Positions 26,260 to 35,434 of a stretch of DNA of 64,000 nucleotides are shown piece by piece; the first letter of the stretch is position 1; every line of letters begins with the position of its first letter. Made by a program: the position numbers and the translations under genes. Under the pieces are notes generated by a model. That model searched no databases. It saw only the letters and a list, made by a program, of their open reading frames with translations, and was not told the DNA's origin. Source of the stretch: Pseudomonas fluorescens (GTDB lineage Bacteria > Pseudomonadota > Gammaproteobacteria > Pseudomonadales > Pseudomonadaceae); the NCBI RefSeq assembly GCF_001623525.1, contig NZ_CP015225.1, positions 1,116,001 through 1,180,000 on the forward strand, given 5' to 3'.

Positions 26260-26730
26260 TCATGCCGATGGTGGCTGCCCTCTGCGCTTTTTGGACTTCG
26301 ACGCAGGCGAGCTGGCCTGGTCTGTAGCCTGCCCGACGGGAGCCGCAGACGAGGCTGATTCACTTGAGCGCTCCCGCATGACCACGTTCTGCACGCGATG
26401 AGGCAGGATGCCGACACGACGCGCCTCGATCTTGAAGGTGACCCGCGCATTGTCTTCACTGTCCTCCCACTCATCGCGCACGGTCCGGCCTTCGACCAAC
26501 ACACGCATACCTTTCTGGTACAGCGTACTCCAGTGTTCAGCCTCGCGGTGCCAGAGCTCAACTGGCGCCCAATAGCCGCCTCGATCTTCATAGCTACCCT
26601 CGCGTGGCACGGGGTTGTCGAAGTACACATTCAGGCGCAGCAAACGCCGTGGCTCGTCATTACCTGATGGGAACTCCTGGAACTCTGGCGCACTGCCGAT
26701 GTTGCCTTCGCCGACGAAAAAGGTACTCAT
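26260..26730 (-). CDS. ssb: Single-stranded DNA-binding protein (ICE type)
   Basis: 156 aa from MSTFFVGEGNIGSAPEFQEF, preceded by GGAG eight bases upstream; the longer open frame overlaps the DUF3158 gene. The OB-fold order is visible: GNIGSAPEF, LRLNVYFDNPV, YWAPVELWHREAEHWSTLYQ and GMRVLVEGRTV. The tail is a disordered Ser/Ala/Lys-rich stretch ending KKRRGQPPSA, without the acidic tip of chromosomal SSB. It would protect single-stranded element DNA during transfer or replication. Confidence 0.88.
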   Translation of the reverse strand: MSTFFVGEGNIGSAPEFQEFPSGNDEPRRLLRLNVYFDNPVPREGSYEDRGGYWAPVELWHREAEHWSTLYQKGMRVLVEGRTVRDEWEDSEDNARVTFKIEARRVGILPHRVQNVVMRERSSESASSAAPVGQATDQASSPASKSKKRRGQPPSA

Positions 26731-26732
26731 TG

Positions 26733-27245
26733 TTATATCTCCACTGCTGGTGTGAACTGGCGCAGCAGCCGTTCTGCGCTGGCCATTTTGATCGCGCAGG
26801 TTGAAGCCTGGCGGTAGAGCGAATGAACCACGCTCATTTGCAGATTCAGTGCAATGCGCTCGCATTCGAAACGGTGCAATCCTTCTCGTACGATCTGCGG
26901 CAGTGCTTGGTTGGATATCTGGCGTTCCCAGACTGCAACACCCATGCGAGCAAAATCACGGGTGCGCCAACGCAAAAAGGTGCTGCCCGCACTGGTGTTT
27001 TGCAGCACCAGTCGAATATCCAGCAGTGAGTAAGGGGGCTGTCCGGCCTGCTGCGCCACAGCCTCCATCAGGTAGCATAACTGCGCCTCGATTTCCCTCG
27101 CCATCTGCGCCAGGAGTTCCAACTCCCCCTTACCCTTAAAAGGTTTTAAAAGGCCTTTTAGGGAGGCTGCGTGTTCGAGTTGGCGAAAGGCATCTGGTGT
27201 CAGTGTTTCGAAGGGTATTGGTTGAGTCGGGATCAGGGGCTTCAT
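26733..27245 (-). CDS. DUF3158-family ICE protein
   Basis: 170 aa, mostly helical. The pattern ASLKGLLKPFKGKGELELLA, then LEWRTRDFAR-like FLRWRTRDFARMGVAVWERQ and the end IKMASAERLLRQF are typical of DUF3158 proteins encoded next to ssb in PFGI-1-type ICEs. No catalytic motif. Its ATG overlaps the stop of the PFL_4669-type gene (ATGA) and ssb begins three bases after its own stop, so the three are co-translated. Function unknown; replication-associated by context. Confidence 0.8.
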   Translation of the reverse strand: MKPLIPTQPIPFETLTPDAFRQLEHAASLKGLLKPFKGKGELELLAQMAREIEAQLCYLMEAVAQQAGQPPYSLLDIRLVLQNTSAGSTFLRWRTRDFARMGVAVWERQISNQALPQIVREGLHRFECERIALNLQMSVVHSLYRQASTCAIKMASAERLLRQFTPAVEI

Positions 27246-28135
27246 ACTTCGTCCTCCGGCTCATCCACTGTCCCAAACGGCTCCACCGCGTCCTCTGCCA
27301 ACGCGTCAGCGCCATCCACTGCCACAGCACCACGACGAATGATGGGTGGCGCGAACTGGGAACGACGATGCCCCTCAAGGATGTCCATTGGGGGCAACCC
27401 AAATTTTTCCATGGCCGCCAGGGCGCGGGCATTGTTTGCGGCCATATCATCGCGCGTGACACCTGCAAGTCGATAACGCTGCGCCTGGCCGAACAGGCTG
27501 CGCAGCAGATGGGCGCCGTCGTCGATCCAGGCTTCCATGTCTCGGCGACCGATCAAGGCGGTGTGATGGGCCAATAGGGTATGCCGCACCAGCGTGTCGT
27601 AGTCAGTCAGCAGGTAGACGGCGAGAAACCCCAGTTGACTGCCGATGTACAAGGGTAAAGTGACGGGGTGGATATTGAGGTTGTCGCTCATGTCGATCTG
27701 CGTCGGCAGGTCCTGTCTGATCCGGTCCAACTGCTGGGTCAGTTCCAGCATCCCAGCCTTGGCCTGCATCAATTTTTCTTCGAGCTGCACGATCGCCCAG
27801 TCGGCATAAGGATCGTCCTGCGCTGCGGTTTGTTTGATCAGGTTAGTGACGCTGATGTAGCCGGCCATACCCATAATCGAGTGGACGCCTTCGCGTGCGG
27901 TCCGGCCTTGCCAGATCCGGGCGGCGTGGTGCGTGTGCAGGGTCAGGGTGATGCTGCTGCGCAATGAACCCAGGTTGAGCTGATAGTGATCGGCCACGGT
28001 GTTGTCCTCGCATAGGCTTGGACGGAAACGTTGCGACAGATGATGGTCAAGGACAGCCGAAAAGCTGAATGCGGTCTGTTCGGTTTGGTTCGAAATGGTT
28101 GATTTAGAGACGCTCGACAATGATGCCAGTGGCAT
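27242..28135 (-). CDS. Integrating conjugative element protein, PFL_4669 family (TIGR03761)
   Basis: 297 aa from ATG at 28135; the preceding TTG would add one residue. The hallmark segment LHTHHAARIWQGRTAREGVH and the IMGMAGYISVTNLIKQ after it are present, then a helical middle with VTLPLYIGSQLGFLAVYLLT, where the protein packs hydrophobic residues. The C-terminus is acidic (VDEPEDEV). Conserved in the replication module of these ICEs. Function unknown. Lies between the STY4528 and DUF3158 genes in the usual order. Confidence 0.86.
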   Translation of the reverse strand: MPLASLSSVSKSTISNQTEQTAFSFSAVLDHHLSQRFRPSLCEDNTVADHYQLNLGSLRSSITLTLHTHHAARIWQGRTAREGVHSIMGMAGYISVTNLIKQTAAQDDPYADWAIVQLEEKLMQAKAGMLELTQQLDRIRQDLPTQIDMSDNLNIHPVTLPLYIGSQLGFLAVYLLTDYDTLVRHTLLAHHTALIGRRDMEAWIDDGAHLLRSLFGQAQRYRLAGVTRDDMAANNARALAAMEKFGLPPMDILEGHRRSQFAPPIIRRGAVAVDGADALAEDAVEPFGTVDEPEDEV

Positions 28136-28140
28136 CAAAT

Positions 28141-29328
28141 CTACTGACGTCCAGGGCGTTTGCCACGTAGCTGGCGCAGTTCATCCAGGCACGCTTGGGC
28201 GAGGGCAGAGGCGGGTTCGCCCTTTTTCCTAAGTTGGCGCGGGGGAGCGGGTGGCGGTTCTGCAATGGGTAACGATTCAGCCTGACTTGCCCAAGGGTGG
28301 AAATCGCCTTTCAGCGCCCGCTGGATCAGGCCCATCAGATACGCCGCGGGTTTGCGGACGCGTCCTGCCGCACAGCGTGCGCCCGCTTCGTTGAGCACCG
28401 CCTGCCGATCTGTTGGTTTAAGCTTGTTCAGCGTCATGGTGACGGCCTGCCGCTCGCTCGGACTTAGGTGCAGCGGATCAGGCCAGTGCAGGTTATCCAC
28501 TGCTGGGGTCGCGCGCGGTACAGTACGTATACTTTCTTTTAATACAGTACAGGCGGCATTCGGACTCCGAACGGTGCCAGAAACATGGGCGTTCAGACCC
28601 GGTTCGGAATCCGAACGAGGTCCCGCACGATTCCGAACGGGGTGGTCGCCACCCAGTTCGGAATCGTGTAACGCTTCATCGGTAGCCTGATCCAATCCTT
28701 GTTGTGTCCAATGTTCATTCCAACTGTCGAGCCGGGTGGGGAGTCGACCCAGATCGATATCGGTGTCTTGGCGGATTTCTTCCAAAACATGCTGAGCGAC
28801 AATTCGCACCGCCTTGGTTGCATGATCGAGGGCGTGTCCTGCGAGCTCCAGGTAATCCTGATCCAGCTCCATGGCTTCGGCGGGGGTTAACGGTTCATCG
28901 TGCAGGACGTACAGAGAACCTTGTAGGCGCCCGCTGAGCTGATCGCGGCCACGAGTTACTAAACTGAGCCAGCGAGTCAGCCTGAGCATCGTCAAGACGC
29001 GAGCGATGGTTTCACGGGAGGCTGACGCACCGTAGGGCACGCTCGACAAGTAAGGCTGCAGATCTTCATAGCGCGGCGTGACCACGCCCTGACCTTGCAG
29101 CATGAGTCGAAATACTTGCCAGGCATTCCGTTCCAATGGCGTCAGCCGACTATCCAGCAGCAGCCGACGCGGCACGACTTCGTGAGATTGACCACTGAAC
29201 AAAAAGCCCGCCTGCAGGGCCTGGTTGGAAGGAGGTTCAGTGGTGGGGCGTGCGGGCCAACGTTCACTTAGTTGTTGGGTGCATTGCTGCAGGACACGTT
29301 GCCAGCGACCGGACGGGACAGTGTTCAT
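28141..29328 (-). CDS. STY4528-family island replication protein
   Basis: 395 aa. The N-terminal half (LFSGQSHEVVPRRLLLDSRL, then LTPLERNAWQVFRLMLQGQG and SRETIARVLTMLRLTRWLSL) looks like a winged-helix DNA-binding region as in plasmid-type replication initiators. The middle is variable and the end carries PTDRQAVLNEAGARCAAGRV and KPAAYLMGLIQRALKGDFHP, typical of the family. It is annotated as a pathogenicity-island replication protein in SPI-7-like elements. Its ATG overlaps the DUF2857 stop by four bases. Confidence 0.83.
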   Translation of the reverse strand: MNTVPSGRWQRVLQQCTQQLSERWPARPTTEPPSNQALQAGFLFSGQSHEVVPRRLLLDSRLTPLERNAWQVFRLMLQGQGVVTPRYEDLQPYLSSVPYGASASRETIARVLTMLRLTRWLSLVTRGRDQLSGRLQGSLYVLHDEPLTPAEAMELDQDYLELAGHALDHATKAVRIVAQHVLEEIRQDTDIDLGRLPTRLDSWNEHWTQQGLDQATDEALHDSELGGDHPVRNRAGPRSDSEPGLNAHVSGTVRSPNAACTVLKESIRTVPRATPAVDNLHWPDPLHLSPSERQAVTMTLNKLKPTDRQAVLNEAGARCAAGRVRKPAAYLMGLIQRALKGDFHPWASQAESLPIAEPPPAPPRQLRKKGEPASALAQACLDELRQLRGKRPGRQ

Positions 29329-29873
29329 GTCCTGTTACTGTAATGGTCGATCTGCTGCCAAACGATGGTCAAGCTGATCTGTTGCTCCTCCGCCAACATC
29401 ATCATGGCGTCGAGTTGATTTTCAGCACCGTCCTGATCGCGTAGTTGGCACCAACGCTGCCAGAGCGCATGTTCCTGCGCTTCACTCAAATTCTGTGGGC
29501 GGCCCTTACGGGTTTCTATCTTGAGCAGACGTCGGCGCAGGGCGGTTTCCGAATGCGCCAAGCCGAAGCACTGATACATGATGGTACTGCTAGCACCGAG
29601 CTTTAGCGCTCGGTTGATTAAGCGCTCGTTATGTTCGTCGCGTTCGGCCTGGTCGATCAACCGATGCAACACCGGCGAATCAATCTTGACCTCAACCCAG
29701 GGGACGGTGGCATGGGCCAGGCGTGACAATGTGGTCGGCGGTAATGATTGCAGCAGGTAGATGTCCTCTTCACCCAGTCCGAGTGCTTTGCAGCGTTGCA
29801 GATTACCCAGGCGCAACTCGTGAAGGACCTGAGTCAACATGGCCTGGTTGAGCACATTGAAGGACAGGTTCAT
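29325..29873 (-). CDS. DUF2857-family ICE protein
   Basis: 182 aa, all helical. It begins MNLSFNVLNQAMLTQVLHEL and has LGASSTIMYQCFGLAHSETA with LRRRLLKIETRKGRPQNLSE, which looks like a helix-turn-helix or recombinase-like DNA-contact region. It is coupled on both sides by four-base overlaps to parB and the STY4528-like gene. Family members are conserved in these ICEs; the DNA-binding role is inferred from sequence texture and context. Confidence 0.8.
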   Translation of the reverse strand: MNLSFNVLNQAMLTQVLHELRLGNLQRCKALGLGEEDIYLLQSLPPTTLSRLAHATVPWVEVKIDSPVLHRLIDQAERDEHNERLINRALKLGASSTIMYQCFGLAHSETALRRRLLKIETRKGRPQNLSEAQEHALWQRWCQLRDQDGAENQLDAMMMLAEEQQISLTIVWQQIDHYSNRT

Positions 29874-31453
29874 GGCAACTCCTTCGTTGAATCGTCTTCA
29901 TGAGTAAGCGTTAGGTCAATCAGACGACGGGCCAGACGGATCAGGCGATACAGTTTAATTAACAAGCTGTCGGGCAATCGCTCCAGTCCTACGTCCACGG
30001 CGGGACGATCGGCCAGCGGGAGTTGATAGACTCCCAATAGCAGTTGCCCGAACAGGGCTGAGGGCAATTGCTTGCGATCCTCCCAGTTCACTTCGTCTTG
30101 GGCACGCAGCAGGGCCAAGAGCAATAGGTGAACGCCGGCCGCACGAGGCGCTGCAAGATCAAGTTGCTCGATGCTGAGGGCGAAGCCCAGGCCGTGCTTC
30201 TGGTCGATGATGCTCTCGGGGCGTCCGGCATAGGCCGCCATTTCCCGAGCCAGGCCGGCAATGGCCAAGCGCAGTTGTTCGGGGGTATCCAGTGTTGGTG
30301 CGATGATCCAGATGTCGTCGATCGGACAGGTTACGACGGTTTTTGTTGGTTCGGAGGCAGTGGCGCGATCAATCTGCCCGCGGATCTGCTGGACACGTGA
30401 CGGAGGGCTGACTGCTGATACGACATTCGTTACGGGCAGCGTGAGCTGTTCCTCTCGCTCTGTTTCGGTCTGCGTCCAGTTTTCAGCTGATTTGGGTTGC
30501 GGCTCGGATGGAGGAGGCTCGGCCGCGGGCTCATCAACGCTCGGCAGAAGGTTGTTCTGCGGGGGCGTGACGACTACGCCGGGCGTCTGGATAACCCGTT
30601 GGGTATCGCCCAGCTCCAGGGCCAACATGCGGTAGGACTGTCCGAGTAAGCGACTCATGCGTTCGAGCAGTTCATCCTGGATTTGCTCAAGGTCGAAAGA
30701 CTCTGGGTCGGCATCGAATTGCCCTAGGGTGTCGAGCCAAAGCTCGGGAAAAGCGATGGTGTCGGTTAGATAACGATTCCAGGTTCGTTCCGCCTGGCTA
30801 CGCAGACCAATCAGGCGTTCAATTTTTGGTTTCCCTAATCCGGCGTACAGGGTTTGTGGAATGGCGGGCAGTAGGTGTTCGAGGGTGTCGAGCATCCGGC
30901 TGATGTGCGACTGAGAAATCGGATAGCCTCCAGCGGCAAGACGTCGTGCCAGCTCACGTTGCGAGAGTGTTGCTCCATCTAATTCGAGCATGGTCTTGAG
31001 TTTGGTCACTGCCAGAGCACGTTCGATGAAGGTGAGCTGGCCGTGCAGATCGCTTTCGGCAAGATGGCCGAGTAGGGCACTGATTTCATCAGTCCAGGGG
31101 CGGAACAGGCAATTGATGCGGAAGAAACTCTCGTCGCGGGTTTCCTGCCACAGCTCGCCGAGAATCGCCAAGCGCGTATTGCCGCCGTTTCGGATGATGA
31201 AATAGGCTTCTCCCGGGCGGCGAGTAATCGGCGGCGGTTGATCCAGCCCGCGTTCACGGATTGATGCCTTGATATCGTCATAAAGTGGGTTACGGATGAA
31301 CCGCGGGTTGTGTTCGTAGGGCCGCAACTGCTCGAGCGTGACCAGCATAGGCGTATCAGTGAGTGGATCGGACAACCGCCCCAGTTCTGGACCGCGAGGG
31401 AAGTGGTCCTGGTGCAGTTTTTCTGTGATTTCCTCCTGAGTGAGCTTCTTCAT
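29870..31453 (-). CDS. parB: ParB-family protein, PFGI-1 class
   Basis: 527 aa, longer than chromosomal ParB. The ParB/Srx domain reads LVTLEQLRPYEHNPRFIRNP, then GLDQPPPITRRPGEAYFIIR and NGGNTRLAILGELW. A helix-turn-helix is visible in TLSQRELARRLAAGGYPISQ and SHISRMLDTLEHLLP. The middle is a low-complexity Pro/Glu/Thr linker (about residues 300-360) before a helical C-terminal domain. It works with the nearby ParA-type ATPase to maintain the excised element. Start ATG at 31453 has an appropriate leader and no overlap upstream. Confidence 0.9.
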   Translation of the reverse strand: MKKLTQEEITEKLHQDHFPRGPELGRLSDPLTDTPMLVTLEQLRPYEHNPRFIRNPLYDDIKASIRERGLDQPPPITRRPGEAYFIIRNGGNTRLAILGELWQETRDESFFRINCLFRPWTDEISALLGHLAESDLHGQLTFIERALAVTKLKTMLELDGATLSQRELARRLAAGGYPISQSHISRMLDTLEHLLPAIPQTLYAGLGKPKIERLIGLRSQAERTWNRYLTDTIAFPELWLDTLGQFDADPESFDLEQIQDELLERMSRLLGQSYRMLALELGDTQRVIQTPGVVVTPPQNNLLPSVDEPAAEPPPSEPQPKSAENWTQTETEREEQLTLPVTNVVSAVSPPSRVQQIRGQIDRATASEPTKTVVTCPIDDIWIIAPTLDTPEQLRLAIAGLAREMAAYAGRPESIIDQKHGLGFALSIEQLDLAAPRAAGVHLLLLALLRAQDEVNWEDRKQLPSALFGQLLLGVYQLPLADRPAVDVGLERLPDSLLIKLYRLIRLARRLIDLTLTHEDDSTKELP

Positions 31454-31467
31454 TGGAGCAACCTCAG

Positions 31468-31677
31468 TTAACGCCGGGTGCGCAAATGGTCACCAACCTC
31501 GAACTTGACGATTTCGGCAGTGCAAGAGCCTTCGAAATAACGAGACAGTTCCGCGAGGAACCAGCCCATGGCTGAGCGCCCGTCTTGTAGACGAAAGACC
31601 ACTGTGCAGTACTCCTCGCTAGGTGGGCAGCAGGGGTGGATGGATGGTTGAACAATGATAGGAAGCTGGTCCAACAT
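31468..31677 (-). CDS. Small hypothetical protein between parA and parB
   Basis: 69 aa from MLDQLPIIVQPSIHPCCPPS, with AAGGAG seven bases before the ATG. The body EYCTVVFRLQDGRSAMGWFL, then LSRYFEGSCTAEIVKFEVGD looks like a compact alpha/beta domain. I do not recognise a family. Its place inside the parAB module on the same strand and the good SD argue for a real gene. It could be a small partition accessory or antitoxin-like protein; nothing in the sequence decides this. Confidence 0.55.
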   Translation of the reverse strand: MLDQLPIIVQPSIHPCCPPSEEYCTVVFRLQDGRSAMGWFLAELSRYFEGSCTAEIVKFEVGDHLRTRR

Positions 31678-31761
31678 CAAAATACTCCTTGCCAAACACA
31701 GTTGGCCTCAACGTCGATCAGACAAAATTTCGTATTGAGAACTATGCCTTGGCGATTCATT

Positions 31762-32604
31762 TCATCGAGCCTCCGTGCACTTGGTCAAAGTAGAGATTGC
31801 TGTGTGCCATTCCGGGAACAATTCGATGGCCAGTGCTTGCATGGTTTCCAGTGCCGATGGCGAGCGTCGTTTTTGGGACCGGCGCGTTTCGATCCGGTGG
31901 ACTGGCAGACCGAGGGAGGCAGCATTGAGATACGCCACTGCGTTTGGAACTACGGTGTCTAGCACCGAGATGTTGGTAGCCCCAGCGAAGGTCTCGCGCA
32001 GACCGCTGATGATCATCCGCGTGTCAATCCTAATGGCGTTCACCTGGTTCAGTAGCAGTCGCAAGGAGGGTAGTGGCATGCCCAGGTGGCGGAACGGCTC
32101 AAGTTCGTTGAGCAGTTTCAAGGTGCCACGGCGCAGTTCACGGGCGGCGAGCATTTCCGGTGTAATGGGAGAAAGGGCAAGATCGGAGGCCAGGATAGCC
32201 GTTTCCAGCAGTACGCTACGTGCGCCTTGGGTGTCGATCAACAACAGGTCGTAACGGGGGCGGAAATGGTCGAGCACATTCCGCAGCCGTAATCGCCCGT
32301 CAGGGGCGTGCAGCAGCAAAGTGGTCAGTCGGCCTTGATCGTCGTTGGAGAGGATCAGGTCGAGACCGACGACCACGGTCGTGGAAATTATTTGCGCAGG
32401 ATCTGTCTGGTTGAGCGCGATGAGTTCGTACGCACCGGCAATAGCCTCGTGATTCAAGGCGTAATAGCTGGAGAGGGTCGGTTGGCTATCCAGATCGAGC
32501 AGCAGGACGCGTAAGCCCGCATCCGCCAGCAGACCGCCGAGATTGGCTGCCACTGTGGTTTTGCCTACTCCACCTTTGGTGGACACCACTGATACCACAC
32601 GCAT
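31762..32604 (-). CDS. parA: ParA-family partition ATPase (Soj type)
   Basis: 280 aa. Deviant Walker A KGGVGKTT at residues 10-17, then LLLDLDSQPTLSSYYAL (Walker A' with the catalytic Asp) and YDLLLIDTQGARSVLLE (Walker B). No N-terminal DNA-binding domain precedes the ATPase fold, so it is of the Soj/ICE type. In PFGI-1 and PAPI-1-type elements this gene is required for stable maintenance. It lies near the alpA end of the element, as expected. Confidence 0.92.
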   Translation of the reverse strand: MRVVSVVSTKGGVGKTTVAANLGGLLADAGLRVLLLDLDSQPTLSSYYALNHEAIAGAYELIALNQTDPAQIISTTVVVGLDLILSNDDQGRLTTLLLHAPDGRLRLRNVLDHFRPRYDLLLIDTQGARSVLLETAILASDLALSPITPEMLAARELRRGTLKLLNELEPFRHLGMPLPSLRLLLNQVNAIRIDTRMIISGLRETFAGATNISVLDTVVPNAVAYLNAASLGLPVHRIETRRSQKRRSPSALETMQALAIELFPEWHTAISTLTKCTEAR

Positions 32605-32608
32605 CTCA

Positions 32609-32839
32609 TCAGGCCTGCTGCGCCAAACGCTCAGTTATCCACTGCTCGATCTCCAGCGAGTCCCAACCGACGGCACGCATGCCAATACGTTTCGCTTTAG
32701 GAAATTGCCCTTCCTTCATTAGGTTATAGATGTGAGCACGTTTGAAGCCAGTTCTCCGCTCCACCTCGTCACGGCGCATGATGTGACGCTCAAGCAGTGG
32801 TGGATTATTTTCAGGAGAAACTGGGAATTGAGACGACAT
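32609..32839 (-). CDS. AlpA-family phage/ICE transcriptional activator
   Basis: 76 aa from the ATG at 32839, which has AGGAG eight bases upstream; a GTG further up is also in frame. The MerR-like winged HTH is visible: LLERHIMRRDEVERRTGFKR, then AHIYNLMKEGQFPKAKRIGM and WDSLEIEQWITERLAQ. Such proteins activate integrase or excision genes of prophages and ICEs. It lies four bases upstream of parA, so both are probably co-transcribed. The integrase it might control is not in the window. Confidence 0.88.
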   Translation of the reverse strand: MSSQFPVSPENNPPLLERHIMRRDEVERRTGFKRAHIYNLMKEGQFPKAKRIGMRAVGWDSLEIEQWITERLAQQA

Positions 32840-32950
32840 GGTGGTCACTCCTAGCGCTAGTTGGCTTTTGATGGGAAGTGACGTGATTCAATTACAGAAA
32901 GAGGAGGGCGTCATTGCGCTGCAAGTGAGTAGATTGCAGCGCAATTTAAC

Positions 32951-33694
32951 TCATTGGTTGGAAATACTGCGCTTGGCAGCCGCGAACTTTTCATCCAAGG
33001 TACGCTTGGAAAGGCCAGGAAGATCCGTAAAATTAGCCGTCAAGGCGTCAACGATCGCTGCCTGGGTGCGAAAAACCGAGTGAGGTTTTCCCGCTGGGGA
33101 GTTAGCTAGAAATAGACTGACCATTGCGCCAATTATGTTGAGGTATACGGTTTCGCTCCGGTCGCTCACCTTAGTACTTGTCTTGATCAGGTGGTCAATT
33201 TTTTCCTTTTCAAGTCCCACTGCCTCAAGCTCACTAAGCAGTTTTTGGTAATCTGCTTTTAGATTCCGCACCTGGAGCTGTAAGGCGTCTCGATCCGCCT
33301 GTAAGGCCAAATAGGTACCGATACTAATCGCTTCAAGTTGGTCTGATGGCTCGAAAAGAAAAGCTGGTTTCTGATTTGGATGAAAGTGTGCCATCCAGCG
33401 TCTTAGGTCAGTATGACGTATTGTTAAATGGAGGTGATCGACTGGGGTTCCCGCGACTACTGGTATGCCCAAGCAGCCGTAGGGCAGTTCTTCATATTGG
33501 ATAGCATCAAAAATCACCTCTGTATTAGCGTGTAAACATGGCCATTGCGGAAAAGCTGATTTTAGACTGTTGGGCGCGCGCCAAGCCACTTCAAGAATTC
33601 TTGCTTCGTAGGCAGTCAGATTGCACCAACGTATTGCTGCCTCTATAGGGCGATAGAAAGTTTTGGCGTGGGGATTGAAAAAATGGCCGAACAT
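32951..33694 (-). CDS. Hypothetical protein at the alpA end of the ICE
   Basis: 247 aa from MFGHFFNPHAKTFYRPIEAA (the frame extends eight codons upstream to another ATG). The N-terminal about 130 residues are globular, with LTAYEARILEVAWRAPNSLK and CLHANTEVIFDAIQYEELPY; the middle has a coiled coil (about residues 140-175, DRDALQLQVRNLKADYQKLL); the end resembles a small DNA-associated helical domain. No family recognised. AT-richer than the backbone. It is often the kind of gene found outside alpA in ICEs, but I cannot give a role. Confidence 0.6.
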   Translation of the reverse strand: MFGHFFNPHAKTFYRPIEAAIRWCNLTAYEARILEVAWRAPNSLKSAFPQWPCLHANTEVIFDAIQYEELPYGCLGIPVVAGTPVDHLHLTIRHTDLRRWMAHFHPNQKPAFLFEPSDQLEAISIGTYLALQADRDALQLQVRNLKADYQKLLSELEAVGLEKEKIDHLIKTSTKVSDRSETVYLNIIGAMVSLFLANSPAGKPHSVFRTQAAIVDALTANFTDLPGLSKRTLDEKFAAAKRSISNQ

Positions 33695-34611
33695 AATCCT
33701 GATGGACCTCCATTCCAATGGATAGATCTCTCACCAGGTTTGTGTCGAAAACTAGCTCTTTATTTTAGCGATCTAGTCAAGTCGGTGAGCGGCATTCCAT
33801 TTTCAGTTATATGGACCAACGTGCCCCCGCTTTGCATTGTTCCCGGTCCAACCAGTCCAAGGAGGTGGTACGTTTGCCCGGCACGGCAGTACTTGCTGGC
33901 TCACCGCATGGATCAGCGAAGACGCCCGGGATATCGCCCCATGTCCGTCGCGTAAGCGAACTGTCAGGGCGAGAATACCGGCGTGCATTGAACTAGAGGT
34001 GCAGCCCGTGATCGTAAAAATCTAATTCCACTGACTATCATCAGCGCACCGGCGGGGACGGAATCCAACTGGTGCTTCGGAAAATTAACCGGTGCGCGTT
34101 ATGGGAGCACATTTTTTTTAGGAAAAACATGCACGAAATGAAATTCATATTTTCATCTGTGAAGGAATATAATAATTTCCTAACTGCAGCTGGTAGCGTA
34201 TCACTTCGTTAGGTTAAGTGTCTTTATATCCATGCCGCAGTGTACAATCGCTTAGCTGCATTGATCAGGAAAGTATCTAGGTGTCCGTTACGTCTGCTGT
34301 GTGGGCAACGTTTTCGGGCAGTGGTATTCATGTTGGCAGCTGTTTTGGAAATAATGATGTCTAAGAGTAACCCTATTACCGTTCTGAATCAGACGGATGC
34401 TCTCTAATAATTGGACTACGTTAGGCAACATAATCCGTAGTAGGCGAGGTCGAGCATCTTGGGGTTCCGTTCGTTTTCTATGGGCAAACTCGTGAGCGGG
34501 CAACTACTGTCATCGATCTTTCACCATCCACTGCAACTACGGTGACCGACCGGCTGCTCTGCCTGGGAAAGGCAAAGTGGATGGGCATGCCCAACAGTTC
34601 GGATCATTTCC
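33695..34611. other. 917-bp spacer at the outer edge of the ICE, no supported gene
   Basis: Short open frames here have no SD, low coding quality and no recognisable family. The segment is AT-rich in its middle (34100-34400). No tRNA gene or duplicated tRNA 3' end was seen, so no attachment site can be marked, although the ICE would be expected to end about here. It contains at 34129-34155 a motif that recurs upstream of the ABC operon at 47.37 kb. Confidence 0.5.
34129..34155. repeat. Copy 1 of a 26-27-bp motif shared with 47366-47392
   Basis: ATGCACGAAATGAAATTCAT then ATTTTCA here matches ATGCATGAAATGGAATTCAC then TTTTCA at 47366, with about five differences. No gene starts close by at this copy. 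Confidence 0.45.
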
Positions 34612-35160
34612 CTACTTGGCTTTTGGTAGCATGCAGGAGAGTACATGGTCTTTATCGACCCAGTGATGCTTGAGCGCCATAGCAATGTGGCCAAGAACCA
34701 AAGCCACTGAGCTCCATGCGAAAGTGACGTGTATCCATTTGGCAAGATCGTAGGCATCTGGCTGTGGTTCTGTAAGTGGCGGGAGCTGGAAAATCCCGAG
34801 CACCATGATTGGCTTATCGGCGATTGAGCTCCACACCCACCCTGAAATCGGCAATGCAGTAAGGGCCAGTACATAGAGCAATAGGTGTCCAGCCTGCGCT
34901 GCACGCTGCATTAGAGCGGACATCTGATCTGGCATGGGAGGTGGTCGATGCGCGACTCGCCAAGCCACCCTCAAGACTAGGAGCAACAGCAGAGCACTGG
35001 CGAAAGCTTTGTGCCAGTAAGTCAGCCCGTGCGCCGGATTTAGGGTGTCGCGGAAATACACCGCAAGAAATCCAATCAACCAGACCGCAATCCAAATGAT
35101 GCCCATAGACCAATGGAAAAACTTCGCAGGGCTGGTGTAAGACTGAGGAGTTTTATTCAT
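34612..35160 (-). CDS. Cytochrome b561 (CybB family)
   Basis: 182 aa from MNKTPQSYTSPAKFFHWSMG, with AAAGG seven bases upstream of the ATG. Four membrane helices are visible: IIWIAVWLIGFLAVYF, ASALLLLLVLRVAWRV, AGHLLLYVLALTALPISGWV and FAWSSVALVLGHIAMALKHH. Histidines in KFFHW, YWHKAF, AGHLL and LGHIA are placed as the heme ligands of the four-helix bacterial b561 family. It is a membrane electron carrier, often a superoxide:quinone oxidoreductase in E. coli CybB. Sequence-wise it looks intact and stands alone. Confidence 0.88.
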   Translation of the reverse strand: MNKTPQSYTSPAKFFHWSMGIIWIAVWLIGFLAVYFRDTLNPAHGLTYWHKAFASALLLLLVLRVAWRVAHRPPPMPDQMSALMQRAAQAGHLLLYVLALTALPISGWVWSSIADKPIMVLGIFQLPPLTEPQPDAYDLAKWIHVTFAWSSVALVLGHIAMALKHHWVDKDHVLSCMLPKAK

Positions 35161-35434
35161 GGTTGGACCTTTAGTTCGAGGGTGCATAGAGTCTCATAAA
35201 CTAATGCGGTGATAATGGATTGTAGGTTTACTATGAATATCCTTTTGCTCTACTTGCGCAGTGGGTTAATCGTCCGTCTCTAAACTGCTATTCAACTCCT
35301 TGATGTAAGGGCAACCTTAAGCCTTGCTGTAGCCGAACTTCAGTCGGAAAAAATATCTGCATAATAGGCGCAGAGACGATTGAGAGTGTCTCCACTCAGG
35401 GCCAACGGCAAGGAGAATCAACGGGAGCAGTGAG

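Noticed and set aside
34288-34503. 71-aa minus frame in the ICE edge spacer
   Set aside because: No SD and no recognisable domain. The surrounding region is AT-rich and decayed.
33695-34611. Search for a tRNA gene or a tRNA 3'-end repeat marking attR
   Set aside because: No cloverleaf or T-loop consensus was seen by eye, so no attachment site is reported.
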